Below, in pieces: positions 55,083-63,611 of a stretch of 64,000 nt of DNA. How positions within the stretch are numbered: position 1 is the stretch's first letter; each line of letters opens with the position of its first letter. A program made the position numbers and the translations under genes. Origin of the DNA: Caulobacter henricii (GTDB taxonomy: Bacteria; Pseudomonadota; Alphaproteobacteria; Caulobacterales; Caulobacteraceae). The DNA lies in the NCBI RefSeq assembly GCF_001414055.1, contig NZ_CP013002.1, positions 1,054,001-1,118,000 on the forward strand. Direction: 5' to 3'. The notes below the pieces were generated by a model that was not told the origin of the DNA, made no database searches, and saw nothing but the letters and a program-made list of their open reading frames with translations.

Positions 55083-55189
55083 TCACCAGGACGGGAGGGG
55101 GCTTATAGGCGAGACCTTCCCGCTTGATCAAGTCGGCGAATTCACGCGCGAGGGCAAGGCCCGGCGACATCATCCGGCAAGGCCCGGGT

Positions 55190-55663
55190 TCAGGCCACGA
55201 TCGATGCGGTTTTCGCCCCCAGGGCCGCGACCAGATCGGCGGGGGCCAGTCGCATCTGCAGGCCGCGCTGGCCGCCGTTGACGAACACATGGGGCTCGGT
55301 CAGCGCCGCCTCTTCGACGGCGGTCGGCAGGCGCTTCTTCTGGCCGAACGGACTGACGCCGCCGACCTTGTAGCCGGTGATCCGTTCGGCGTCGGGGACG
55401 GGCATCATCGCCGCCGACTTGCCGCCCAGGGCGGCGGCCAGTTTCTTCATGCTGACCTCGCGGTCCGAGGGCAGGACCACGCAGGCGGGCTTGCCGTCGA
55501 GCAGCACGACAAGGGTCTTCAGCACCCGGGCCGGATCCTCGCCCAGGGCTTCAGCGGCCTGCAGACCCACCCGTTCGGAACCGGGGTCGTAGTCATACGT
55601 AACCAGGTCGAAGGCGACTCCGGCCTTGGCCAGGCCTAGGGTGGCGGGTGTGCTTCTGGACAT
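55190..55663 (-). CDS. ybaK: Cys-tRNA(Pro) deacylase (YbaK/EbsC family)
   Basis: 157 aa from ATG at 55663; a much longer frame continues upstream but is antisense to copA. The YbaK domain is shown by RVLKTLVVLLDGKPACVVLPSDREVSMKKLAAALG (here spread from about residue 45) and the GYKVGGVSPFGQKKRLP loop. It removes cysteine mis-attached to tRNA-Pro by prolyl-tRNA synthetase. It is transcribed alone, divergent from copA. Confidence 0.92.
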   Translation of the reverse strand: MSRSTPATLGLAKAGVAFDLVTYDYDPGSERVGLQAAEALGEDPARVLKTLVVLLDGKPACVVLPSDREVSMKKLAAALGGKSAAMMPVPDAERITGYKVGGVSPFGQKKRLPTAVEEAALTEPHVFVNGGQRGLQMRLAPADLVAALGAKTASIVA

Positions 55664-55744
55664 GGACCGGGTGGTATCCCATCTGTCCCGCAATGTGGAG
55701 CCGGGCGCGGGTCGCCTGCGGTCCAAATTGGAGATGTGCTTACG

Positions 55745-57430
55745 ATGCAGGCCCTTGATCGCCGCCAGATGCTTGCCGCCGCCACGGGCGCGGGCCTTTC
55801 GGCGCTGCTGCCCGCCTGGGCCCGGGCCGGCACTGGCAAGGCACCTGAGGTACTGAGCGGCGAGGAGATCCACCTCACCATCGGCCACGCGCCCTTCACC
55901 GTCGACGGCAAGGCGGGCCACGCCATGGCCATCAACGGCACCGTGCCGGGACCGCTGATCCGCCTGAAGGAAGGCCAGAACGTCCGTCTGTTTGTGACCA
56001 ACCAGCTGGATGAGGACAGTTCGATCCACTGGCACGGCCTGCTGGTGCCGTTCCAGATGGACGGTGTGCCGGGGGTCAGCTTCCCGGGGATCAAGCCCGG
56101 CGAGACCTTCGTCTACGAGTTCAAGGTTCGCCAGGCCGGCACCTACTGGTACCATAGCCATTCGGGCCTGCAGGAGTTGATGGGCGTCTATGGCCCCATG
56201 GTCATCGACCCGGCGGCGGCCGAACCCGCGCCCTATGACCGTGAGCACGTGGTGGTGCTGTCGGACTACAGCTTCCAGCATCCGCACCAGATCATGCGCA
56301 AGCTGAAGGCCCAGGCCGGCTATTTCAACGATCAGAAACAGACGGTGGTCGGACTGCTGGCCGGGCGCGACCAGTCGCTGAAGGACCGTGTCGAATGGTC
56401 GAAGATGCGGATGGACCCGACCGACGTCCTGGATGTCACCGCCTCGACCTATCGCTATCTGATCAACGGCCAGGGCGTCGCCGACAACTGGACGGGCCTG
56501 TTTTCTCCGGGCGAGCGGGTGCGGCTCCGTGTCATCAATGCCGGCGGCATGACGGTGTTCAATGTCCGTCTGCCCGGCCTGGCGATGAGCGTCGTCCAGG
56601 CCGACGGCCAGGACGTGCGGCCTGTCACCGTCGAGGAGTTCCAGATCTCGCCGGCCGAGACCTATGACGTGATCCTCCAGCCCGCCGAGGCCCGCGCCTA
56701 TGCGCTGGTGGCCGAGGCGTCCGATCGCTCGGGACTGGTTCGCGGGACCCTGGCCCCTAGGCCCGGCCTGAGCGCCCCGGTCCCGCCGCTGCGCGCCCGG
56801 CCCCTGGCGACGATGAAGGATATGGGCATGGATATGTCGGCCCATGCCGGTCACGACATGTCGGGCATGAGCATGAGCATGCGCGACGGGGCCAATGCGC
56901 CCGGCGTCCGGCTGGGTCCGGGCGTCCAGACGATCTCGCCCATGCCGATGGACCGCCTCGGCGAGCCGCCCCAGGGCCTGGAGGGTGTCGGCCACAGGGT
57001 GCTGGTCTATACGGATCTCGTGGCGCTGAGCCCCAATCCCGATCCGCGACCGCCCGGCCGCACGGTCGAGATCCACCTGACCGGCAATATGGAGCGCTTC
57101 ATGTGGGCCTTTGACGGCGAGGCCTTTGGCCCGCTGAAGAAGCCCATCGCTTTCCAGCGCGACGAGCGGGTCCGCGTGCTGCTGGTCAATGACTCGATGA
57201 TGGCCCATCCGATCCACCTGCACGGCCACTTCTTCGAGGTGGTCAACGGCCATGACGGCTTCCAGCCGCGCAAGCATACGGTCAGTGTCGCGCCCGGCAG
57301 CAAGGTCGCCTTTGACCTGACAGCTGACGAACCCGGCGACTGGGCCTTCCACTGCCACATGCTGCTGCACATGCATGCCGGCATGTTCAACATCGTCACC
57401 GTGCGGCCGCTCGATGGAGCCCCGGCATGA
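55745..57430 (+). CDS. copA: copper-resistance multicopper oxidase CopA
   Basis: 561 aa from ATG at 55745, with GGAG 11 nt upstream; a GTG at 55736 is too close to that site. A twin-arginine signal (DRRQMLAAA, cleavage after WARA) exports it folded. Copper ligands lie in SIHWHGLLVP, YWYHSHSG, HPIHLHGHFF and HCHMLLHMHAGM, so type 1, 2 and 3 sites are complete. A Met/His-rich stretch near residue 365 (MGMDM, HAGHDMSGMSMSM) is typical of CopA/PcoA copper oxidases. It oxidises Cu(I) in the periplasm. copB overlaps its stop. Confidence 0.96.
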   Translation: MQALDRRQMLAAATGAGLSALLPAWARAGTGKAPEVLSGEEIHLTIGHAPFTVDGKAGHAMAINGTVPGPLIRLKEGQNVRLFVTNQLDEDSSIHWHGLLVPFQMDGVPGVSFPGIKPGETFVYEFKVRQAGTYWYHSHSGLQELMGVYGPMVIDPAAAEPAPYDREHVVVLSDYSFQHPHQIMRKLKAQAGYFNDQKQTVVGLLAGRDQSLKDRVEWSKMRMDPTDVLDVTASTYRYLINGQGVADNWTGLFSPGERVRLRVINAGGMTVFNVRLPGLAMSVVQADGQDVRPVTVEEFQISPAETYDVILQPAEARAYALVAEASDRSGLVRGTLAPRPGLSAPVPPLRARPLATMKDMGMDMSAHAGHDMSGMSMSMRDGANAPGVRLGPGVQTISPMPMDRLGEPPQGLEGVGHRVLVYTDLVALSPNPDPRPPGRTVEIHLTGNMERFMWAFDGEAFGPLKKPIAFQRDERVRVLLVNDSMMAHPIHLHGHFFEVVNGHDGFQPRKHTVSVAPGSKVAFDLTADEPGDWAFHCHMLLHMHAGMFNIVTVRPLDGAPA

Positions 57431-58308
57431 GCCCGGCGGTTCTGATGGCCCTGGCCCTGATGCAACACGAGCATCACCAGATGACGCCGGCGCCCACGCC
57501 GGTTCAGCAGGCTGCGCCGGTCGATTCGCATGCGGGCCATGACATGTCGAAGATGGCCGATCCGCATGCCGGTCACGACATGTCGGCCATGGCCCCACCC
57601 GCCGTTGCCGCGACGGTGCCGGCCGTGCCGAGCGACCATGCTGCCGAGCGCTTCTTTGATCCCGCCCTGATGGCCTCTGCCCGGGCGGTCCTGCGCCAGG
57701 AGCATGGCGGGGGGCGCTACTGGAAGGTGCTGGCCGACCAGGCCGAGCGCCGCGCGCGCGACGGATATGACGCCTCGGCCTTCGAGGGCGAAGGCTGGCT
57801 GGGAGACGACTTCGGCAAGTGGGTGATCAAGGCGCGCGGTGAACATGTCGACGGCCACGGCTGGGAGCATGCCGAACTGCAGGCGCTGTATGCCCGGCCG
57901 ATCGGTCCCTATTTCGACCTCGAGGCGGGGCTGAGACAGGATCTGGAGCACGAGGGACGCACCTATGCCGCCCTGGGCGTCGAAGGCCTCGCGCCCTACT
58001 GGATCGAGACCCGGGCCACGGCCTTCCTGTCGGATCGCGGCGACCTGTCGGCCCGGATAGAGGCCGCGCACGAGCTGCGCCTGACCACGCGCCTGATCCT
58101 GCAGTCGAAGCTCGAGACCCACCTGGCCGAGGGGGAGGGCGAGGCTGAGCTGGGCCTACGCCTGCGCTACGAGATCCGCCGCGAGTTTGCGCCCTATGTC
58201 GGCATCCTGCGGCAGCGGAGCTTTGGCGAGGCAGCTGATCTGGCGCGCTTGGCAGGGGAGCGGACGGGCGAAACGAGCTTGGTATTCGGCGTGAGGACCT
58301 GGTTCTAG
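57427..58308 (+). CDS. copB: copper-resistance outer-membrane protein CopB
   Basis: 293 aa, ATG overlapping the copA stop. After a short hydrophobic start, residues about 35-55 contain two HAGHDMSxM copper-binding repeats. The C-terminal 200 residues are alternating hydrophobic strands ending in a terminal phenylalanine (VFGVRTWF), as in a CopB outer-membrane barrel. Signal cleavage is not clear. The pair copAB acts in copper tolerance; no copper sensor is beside it. Confidence 0.92.
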   Translation: MSPAVLMALALMQHEHHQMTPAPTPVQQAAPVDSHAGHDMSKMADPHAGHDMSAMAPPAVAATVPAVPSDHAAERFFDPALMASARAVLRQEHGGGRYWKVLADQAERRARDGYDASAFEGEGWLGDDFGKWVIKARGEHVDGHGWEHAELQALYARPIGPYFDLEAGLRQDLEHEGRTYAALGVEGLAPYWIETRATAFLSDRGDLSARIEAAHELRLTTRLILQSKLETHLAEGEGEAELGLRLRYEIRREFAPYVGILRQRSFGEAADLARLAGERTGETSLVFGVRTWF

Positions 58309-58436
58309 GCCTTTGTGACCGCCTGCCCCAACGGCATGGCTTTACCGATGCGGAAGGGCGCCCCAACATCTGTTTGACCTGAGCGGAAGCGGCGGATCCA
58401 CACGCTGCGCCTCAGGCCACAGGGAGATCAGGGCCA

Positions 58437-60026
58437 ATGTCAGAGATCGATTTCGACCGCATGCCGACCCTGGGCGATGTCGCCCGCTATCATGCCGAGG
58501 CCCGCCCGGACGCAGTGGCGCTCAGCTTCGAGGGGCGCGACACGACCTTCGCCGACTTCGACCGCAAGACCAGCCGGGTCGCCAACGCCCTGATTGCCGC
58601 CGGCCTGAAGACCGGCGACCGCGTGGCCTATGTGGGCAAGAACTGCGACCTCTATTTCGAGCTGCTGTTCGGTGCGGCCAAGGCCGGCGTGGTCACGGCC
58701 CCGATCGGCTGGCGACTGGCTCCGCCGGAGGTCGCCTATATCGTCGGCGACAGCGACGCCAAGCTGGTTTTCGTCGGTCCGGAACTGGTCGACCAGATCG
58801 AAAGCGTCGCGGCTGAACTGGCCTGGCGACCCGAGGTGGTGGTCATGGAACCCGTGGCGGGCGACGCCCACCGCACCTTCGAGGCCTGGCGCGATGCGCA
58901 AGCCGATGCCGACCCCCGGGTCGCCATCAAGGTCTCGGACATCGCCATCCAGCTCTACACCTCGGGCACCACGGGTCGCCCCAAGGGCGCGATGCTGACT
59001 CATGACAACCTGCTGTCCATGCGCAAGCTGGCTGCCGAGTACCCCCTGGCCTGGAACCAGTGGGGACCCGAGGATGTCAGCCTGGTGGCCATGCCCGTGT
59101 CCCATATCGGTGGCACCGGCTGGGGTCTGGTGGGCCTTCTGAACGGTGCCAAGGGCGTGGTGGCCCGCGAGTTCGATCCGTTCAAGGTGCTGGACTATAT
59201 CGAGCACGACCGGATCTCGAAGATGTTCATGGTGCCCGCGGCCCTGCAGATCGTGGTGCGCCAGCCCCGGGCCCGCGAGGTCGACTATTCGCGCCTCTCC
59301 CACATCCTGTACGGTGCCGCGCCCATTCCGCTGGATCTGCTGCGCGAGTGCATGGAGGTGTTCGGCTGCGGATTCGTCCAGCAGTACGGCATGACCGAGA
59401 CCACCGGCACGGTCGTCTATCTGCCGCCGGAGGACCATGACCCGGCCGGTAATGCGCGCATGCGCTCGGCCGGCCTGCCGATGCCGGGCGTGGAGCTGAA
59501 GGTCATGGACGAGGCCGGAAACAGCCTGCCGCCCAACGCTGTGGGCGAGGTGGCCGTGCGCTCCGGGGCCAACATGGCCGGCTACTGGAAGCTTGAGGAC
59601 GCCACGGCCAAGACCATCGATGCCGACGGCTGGCTGCGCACCGGCGACGCCGGCTATCTGGACGAAGACGGCTATCTGTTCATCCACGACCGGGTGAAGG
59701 ACATGATCATCTCCGGCGGTGAAAACATCTATCCCGCCGAGGTCGAGAGCGCGGTCTACGGCCATCCGCATGTGGCCGAGGTGGCGGTGATCGGGGTGCC
59801 GGACGACAAGTGGGGCGAGGCGGTCAAGGCGGTCGTCGCCCTCAAGCCCGGCGCGCCCCGCGATCCGGACAGCATCATCGCCTTTGCCCGTACCCGGATT
59901 GCCGCCTTCAAGGCCCCCAAGAGCATCGATTTCATCGACGCCCTGCCGCGCAACCCGTCAGGCAAGATCCTGCGCCGCGAACTGCGAGCCCCCTACTGGG
60001 AGGGACGGTCGCGGCAGGTGAACTGA
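58437..60026 (+). CDS. acyl-CoA synthetase (AMP-binding family)
   Basis: 529 aa from ATG with GGGAG about 13 nt upstream. The adenylate-forming motifs are all there: YTSGTTGRPKGAML near residue 180, QQYGMTETTG near 325, GWLRTGDAGYLDEDGYLFIHD near 400, and NPSGKILRREL with the catalytic lysine near 515. It activates a carboxylic acid to its CoA ester, most likely a fatty acid. It is a single gene between copB and the sugar dehydrogenase. Confidence 0.94.
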   Translation: MSEIDFDRMPTLGDVARYHAEARPDAVALSFEGRDTTFADFDRKTSRVANALIAAGLKTGDRVAYVGKNCDLYFELLFGAAKAGVVTAPIGWRLAPPEVAYIVGDSDAKLVFVGPELVDQIESVAAELAWRPEVVVMEPVAGDAHRTFEAWRDAQADADPRVAIKVSDIAIQLYTSGTTGRPKGAMLTHDNLLSMRKLAAEYPLAWNQWGPEDVSLVAMPVSHIGGTGWGLVGLLNGAKGVVAREFDPFKVLDYIEHDRISKMFMVPAALQIVVRQPRAREVDYSRLSHILYGAAPIPLDLLRECMEVFGCGFVQQYGMTETTGTVVYLPPEDHDPAGNARMRSAGLPMPGVELKVMDEAGNSLPPNAVGEVAVRSGANMAGYWKLEDATAKTIDADGWLRTGDAGYLDEDGYLFIHDRVKDMIISGGENIYPAEVESAVYGHPHVAEVAVIGVPDDKWGEAVKAVVALKPGAPRDPDSIIAFARTRIAAFKAPKSIDFIDALPRNPSGKILRRELRAPYWEGRSRQVN

Positions 60027-60063
60027 TAGGGCCGATGCTGCGGGGCCTCTGCTGTCCGGTCAT

Positions 60064-60108
60064 CTTCCCCCTCCGGGGGAGGAGCGCCGATGGCGTGGAG
60101 GGGGCAAG
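60064..60108. repeat. GC-rich palindromic repeat unit
   Basis: CTTCCCCCTCC-GGGGGAGGAGCGCC followed by GGCGTGGAGGGGGCAAG forms nested hairpins between the convergent ligase and dehydrogenase genes. It shares the CCCCCTCC-GGGGGAGG core with the block at 42849-42955 and may act as a bidirectional transcript end. Confidence 0.6.
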
Positions 60109-60118
60109 TCGCGCCGAC

Positions 60119-61045
60119 CTACTCGATAAAGGCCGCGACCCGCTCTCGCGTCCCGATCAGGAGGGCATCCGCCACCAGGGCGAGCGGGCGGCTATCGGCT
60201 TCTGAGCGTCCCGACCGGATCAGCTGGGTGAACCGCGCATAGAGCGCCGGATACTCGGCGGCTGTCGCCTGCACCACGGGCTTGCCGTCGATCTCGACAA
60301 CAGCGCCGCCATGCGAGAGGCGCAGGGTTCCGTCATCGGCGACGACCGTGATGTCCCAGGTCTGGGGGCCAGTCTGCAGGAAGTCGAAGTCGGCGGTGAT
60401 CGTCACCCCGTCGAGAGTGCTCAGGGCCAGCTGGGCTGCGGACGGCGACTGGACATTCTCCGGGATCTGCAGATGCGCCCCGGTGACGAAGACCGCTTGG
60501 GGCATGATCTCGGTCAGGATCGACAGGGCATTGATGCCGGGATCGAAGACGCCAAGCCCCCCGGCCTCCCAGATCCAGCCCTGTCCGGGATGCCAGTGGC
60601 GCACATCCTCGCGCCACTGGATGTCGACGCTGCGGATGCTGCGACCGGTAAGCCAGGCCCTGGCCGCCGGAACGCCGGCTGCGAAGCGGGAATGCCAGGC
60701 GGCGAACAGGGTGACGCCCTGTTTGGCTGCCAGGGCGGAAAGGTCGCCGACCTCACCGACGGTCGCGCCGGGCGGCTTCTCGAGCAGAACGTGCTTGCCG
60801 GCCCGCAAGGCGATCCGCGCGGTCTCGCGCCGGGCCTGGGGCGGCGTGCAGAGGGCGATGGCGTCGAGATCCGGGCCCTGTTCCAGCATGGCCTCCAGCG
60901 AGCCGAAGGCCGGAACGCCGACATCCGCCGGGCCGTGGCTGGCCACGGCCACCAGCTCAAGGGCCGTATCAGCGGCTATGGCGGGAATGTGCTGGTCCCG
61001 GGCAATCTTGCCCACCCCGACGATACCGATCCTGATGATCCCCAC
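60119..61045 (-). CDS. Gfo/Idh/MocA family sugar dehydrogenase (galactose 1-dehydrogenase-like)
   Basis: 308 aa from GTG at 61045 with AGGAG 10 nt upstream; the longer frame lacks a better start. The NAD(P)-binding start IRIGIVGVGKIARDQHIPAI and catalytic EKPPG lysine motif identify the family. WREDVRHWHPGQGWIWEAGGLGVFDPGINA is the segment shared with D-galactose or L-arabinose 1-dehydrogenases. It likely oxidises an aldose at C1. No sugar uptake genes lie nearby. Confidence 0.87.
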   Translation of the reverse strand: MGIIRIGIVGVGKIARDQHIPAIAADTALELVAVASHGPADVGVPAFGSLEAMLEQGPDLDAIALCTPPQARRETARIALRAGKHVLLEKPPGATVGEVGDLSALAAKQGVTLFAAWHSRFAAGVPAARAWLTGRSIRSVDIQWREDVRHWHPGQGWIWEAGGLGVFDPGINALSILTEIMPQAVFVTGAHLQIPENVQSPSAAQLALSTLDGVTITADFDFLQTGPQTWDITVVADDGTLRLSHGGAVVEIDGKPVVQATAAEYPALYARFTQLIRSGRSEADSRPLALVADALLIGTRERVAAFIE

Positions 61046-61349
61046 GCCGACGCGCTCCTGACCCTTTGGCCAATGCCATATCGCACAGCTGAAAACCGCC
61101 AAGGGGTTTCGCGGCGACAGGTATTGATCCGGCCATGAGGGAAGGGGAGCCGGCCGGGAAAAGGAACGCATCCCCGGCCAGCAGGTATCGACGGTGGGGA
61201 CCTATCGATATGACAGGTGTGCGGTGCGTCGGCCGTGGGGGCAATGGCATGGATAAAATGTCGCAGGGGCGGGGCGCTCGGCCCTGACGCCCCTCCGGGG
61301 CGATCCCTTGGTCTCGCCTTGCGGGCCGGTTTGGACCATGTTCGGCACC
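61046..61349. other. 304-bp divergent promoter gap, no gene
   Basis: The space between the sugar dehydrogenase and lldD must contain both promoters. A TTGAT half-site at 61124-61128, an ATCGAT core near 61204 and a CCCCTCCGGGGCG hairpin near 61290 are seen, but nothing definite enough to assign. Confidence 0.3.
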
Positions 61350-62480
61350 ATGATCATCTCGTCGACGACGGATTTCCGCGAGGCGGCGCGCCGCCGGTTG
61401 CCCCGCTTCCTGTTCGACTATGTCGACGGCGGAGCCAATGCCGAGACGACCCTGGCCCACAATGTCACCGACCTGGCCGATGTCAGCCTGCGGCAGAGAG
61501 TGCTGCGGGATGTCTCGGCGGTGGATCCCTCGACCCACTTGTTCGGGGCCCGGCAGAGCCTGCCGGTGGCCCTGGCCCCGGTCGGTCTGATGGGCCTGTA
61601 TGCCCGTCGCGGCGAGGTGCAGGCGGCGCGCGCCGCGGCCGGCAAGGGGGTTCCGTTCTGTCTGTCGACGGTCTCGGTCTGTGATGTCGACGAAGTCGCC
61701 CGGGCGTCCAGCGCGCCGATCTGGTTTCAGCTCTATGTCCTGCGTGATCGAGGCTTCATGCGCGATCTGTTGGCGCGGGCCAGCGCGGCGGGTGCCACGG
61801 CCCTGGTCTTCACGGTCGACATGCCCGTACCTGGGAGCCGCTACCGTGACGCCCATTCAGGGATGAGCGGACCCCATGCCGCTGTTCGGCGCCTTCTGCA
61901 GGCCGCGGGAAAGCCCGGCTGGGCCTGGGATGTCGGGGTGAGGGGGCGACCCCATAGCCTGGGCAATGTCGCCCCGGTGCTGGGCCGAGGCTCCGGCCTG
62001 GAAGATTTCATGGGTTGGCTAGGGGCCAATTTCGACCCTTCGATCACCTGGAAGGATCTGGACTGGATCCGCGAGGTCTGGAAGGGGCCGCTGATCATCA
62101 AGGGGGTGCTGGATCCGGAAGACGCCCGCGCCGCCGCTGATATCGGGGCAGATGGCGTTGTGGTCTCCAACCATGGCGGCCGGCAACTGGACGGTGTCCT
62201 GTCCTCGGCCCGGGCCCTGCCGGCCATAGCCGAGGCCGTGGGTGACCGATTGACCGTTCTGGCGGATGGTGGGGTGCGTTCGGGTCTGGACGTGGTGCGG
62301 ATGCTGGCCCTGGGAGCCAGGGGCGTCCTTCTGGGTCGGGCCTATGCCTATGCCCTGGCCGCCGGCGGCGAGGCCGGAGTGACCAGGCTGCTGGACCTGA
62401 TCGACAAGGAGATGCGCGTGGCCATGGCCCTGACCGGCGCACGCACCATCGCCGACCTTGACCGGTCCATCCTGGCCTGA
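61350..62480 (+). CDS. lldD: L-lactate dehydrogenase (FMN-dependent)
   Basis: 376 aa. ATG at 61350 is chosen because [18 protein letters not shown] aligns with the start of E. coli LldD; ATG at 61338 and an upstream start at 61308 are alternatives. FMN-site motifs are [33 protein letters not shown] and [21 protein letters not shown] carries the catalytic histidine. Membrane-linked LldD oxidises L-lactate to pyruvate, feeding electrons to quinone. No lactate permease or LldR gene is adjacent. Confidence 0.95.
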   Translation: MIISSTTDFREAARRRLPRFLFDYVDGGANAETTLAHNVTDLADVSLRQRVLRDVSAVDPSTHLFGARQSLPVALAPVGLMGLYARRGEVQAARAAAGKGVPFCLSTVSVCDVDEVARASSAPIWFQLYVLRDRGFMRDLLARASAAGATALVFTVDMPVPGSRYRDAHSGMSGPHAAVRRLLQAAGKPGWAWDVGVRGRPHSLGNVAPVLGRGSGLEDFMGWLGANFDPSITWKDLDWIREVWKGPLIIKGVLDPEDARAAADIGADGVVVSNHGGRQLDGVLSSARALPAIAEAVGDRLTVLADGGVRSGLDVVRMLALGARGVLLGRAYAYALAAGGEAGVTRLLDLIDKEMRVAMALTGARTIADLDRSILA

Positions 62481-62501
62481 AGCCAGGGCAGCCCCCGAAA
62501 C

Positions 62502-63518
62502 TCAGGCCCCGGCCGCCTTCAGGACCGTACGCCCCACCTCGGCAATTGCGGCGTCGCGGGCGTCTTCCGGGGCCGTCGAGCCGCTCAGGAACACCGCCAC
62601 GGCAAACTGGCGGCCGTCCTTGAGGCGGTAGAGGCCGATATCGTTGCTGGCCGGGGTCAGGCCCAGGTCGGTGCGGGCACCGCCGGTCTTGTGGGCCAGG
62701 CTGGCCCCCTCCGGCAGGGCGGCTTTCAGCCGGCCCTGACCGGTTCTCGTCGCGGTCATGATGGCCAGTAACCGCTCGGTCGAGGCCCGGGAGATCAGGT
62801 GCCCGGCCTGCAGCGCCGCCAGGAAGCGCACCGCCGCCAGGGGCGTGGCCGTGTCACGCGGATCGGTCAGATAGTCGGCCATGGCCCGGCGACGGGTGGC
62901 CTCCGGGACGGCCAGCATCACCGGCTTGAAGGCCTGGCCCCGCCAGGCGGCGCGGAACGAGGCCATGCCGGCAATATCGGGCTGGAGTTGTCGCTCATAG
63001 CGATCGATCCGGAAGTCGGGAATGGCCTTCTGGGTCAGCCAGGCGGTCAGGGCGCCCGGTCCGCCGATCCGGTTCAGCAGCACGTCGGCGGCGGTGTTGT
63101 CGCTGGCCCCGCTGGCCGCTTCCAGCAGCTCGGCGACGCTGTAGTCTGTGCGTCCGGGCCAGGACTCGGCGATCGGGCTGAAGGGGGGCGACAGGTCGAT
63201 GTCCCGGATCGTGATCACCTCGTCCAGGCGGATCTCGCCCCGATCGACCCCCGACAGGACCGCCGCGCCCAGCGGCGCCTTGAACACGCTCTGCAGGGGA
63301 AACCGCCGGTCGCCGTTGAAGGTCACGGTCTGGCCGGTCTGGATGTCGCAGACGGCCACACCCAGCTGGCCGGGAGCCGCGCGATCGGCCACGGCCTGCA
63401 GGCTTTGGGTCAGGGCCTTGGCATCGAACACGGGCTCGAGCTGGCCCAGCATCGGGGCTTTCTCGGTACAGCCCGAGGTCACGGCAGCGGCAGACAGCAG
63501 AAAGGCGCGGCGATGCAT
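62502..63518 (-). CDS. class A beta-lactamase
   Basis: 338 aa from ATG at 63518; the longer frame overlaps trmJ antisense. A signal with HRRAFLLSAAAVTSGC could be a Tat and/or lipoprotein signal, so the enzyme may be membrane-anchored in the periplasm. All serine class A motifs are intact: S-x-x-K as SVFK, S-D-N in GASDNTA, E166 in RYERQLQP, and K-T-G in AHKTGGA. The C-terminus ends normally. It should hydrolyse beta-lactams, though the spectrum cannot be predicted. There is no ampR-type regulator nearby and no mobile-element signature, so it looks chromosomal and intrinsic. Confidence 0.95.
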   Translation of the reverse strand: MHRRAFLLSAAAVTSGCTEKAPMLGQLEPVFDAKALTQSLQAVADRAAPGQLGVAVCDIQTGQTVTFNGDRRFPLQSVFKAPLGAAVLSGVDRGEIRLDEVITIRDIDLSPPFSPIAESWPGRTDYSVAELLEAASGASDNTAADVLLNRIGGPGALTAWLTQKAIPDFRIDRYERQLQPDIAGMASFRAAWRGQAFKPVMLAVPEATRRRAMADYLTDPRDTATPLAAVRFLAALQAGHLISRASTERLLAIMTATRTGQGRLKAALPEGASLAHKTGGARTDLGLTPASNDIGLYRLKDGRQFAVAVFLSGSTAPEDARDAAIAEVGRTVLKAAGA

Positions 63519-63611
63519 GGACGTGTTTCCCACGGCCGAACGCGGCCGTAAACGCGGGTCCCGCAGGGAGGGGACTTGCATCGGAACGCCCGGCGACGGC
63601 AAAGGGACGTC

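Noticed and set aside
55664-57598. N-terminal 645 residues of the long minus-strand frame leading into ybaK
   Set aside because: This stretch is antisense to copA and copB. Only the last 157 residues match YbaK, starting at the ATG at 55663.
61124-61137. TTGAT-CCGG-CCATG as a FixK box near the sugar dehydrogenase
   Set aside because: Only the left half-site matches; the right half fails, unlike the three boxes in the cco-hem module.
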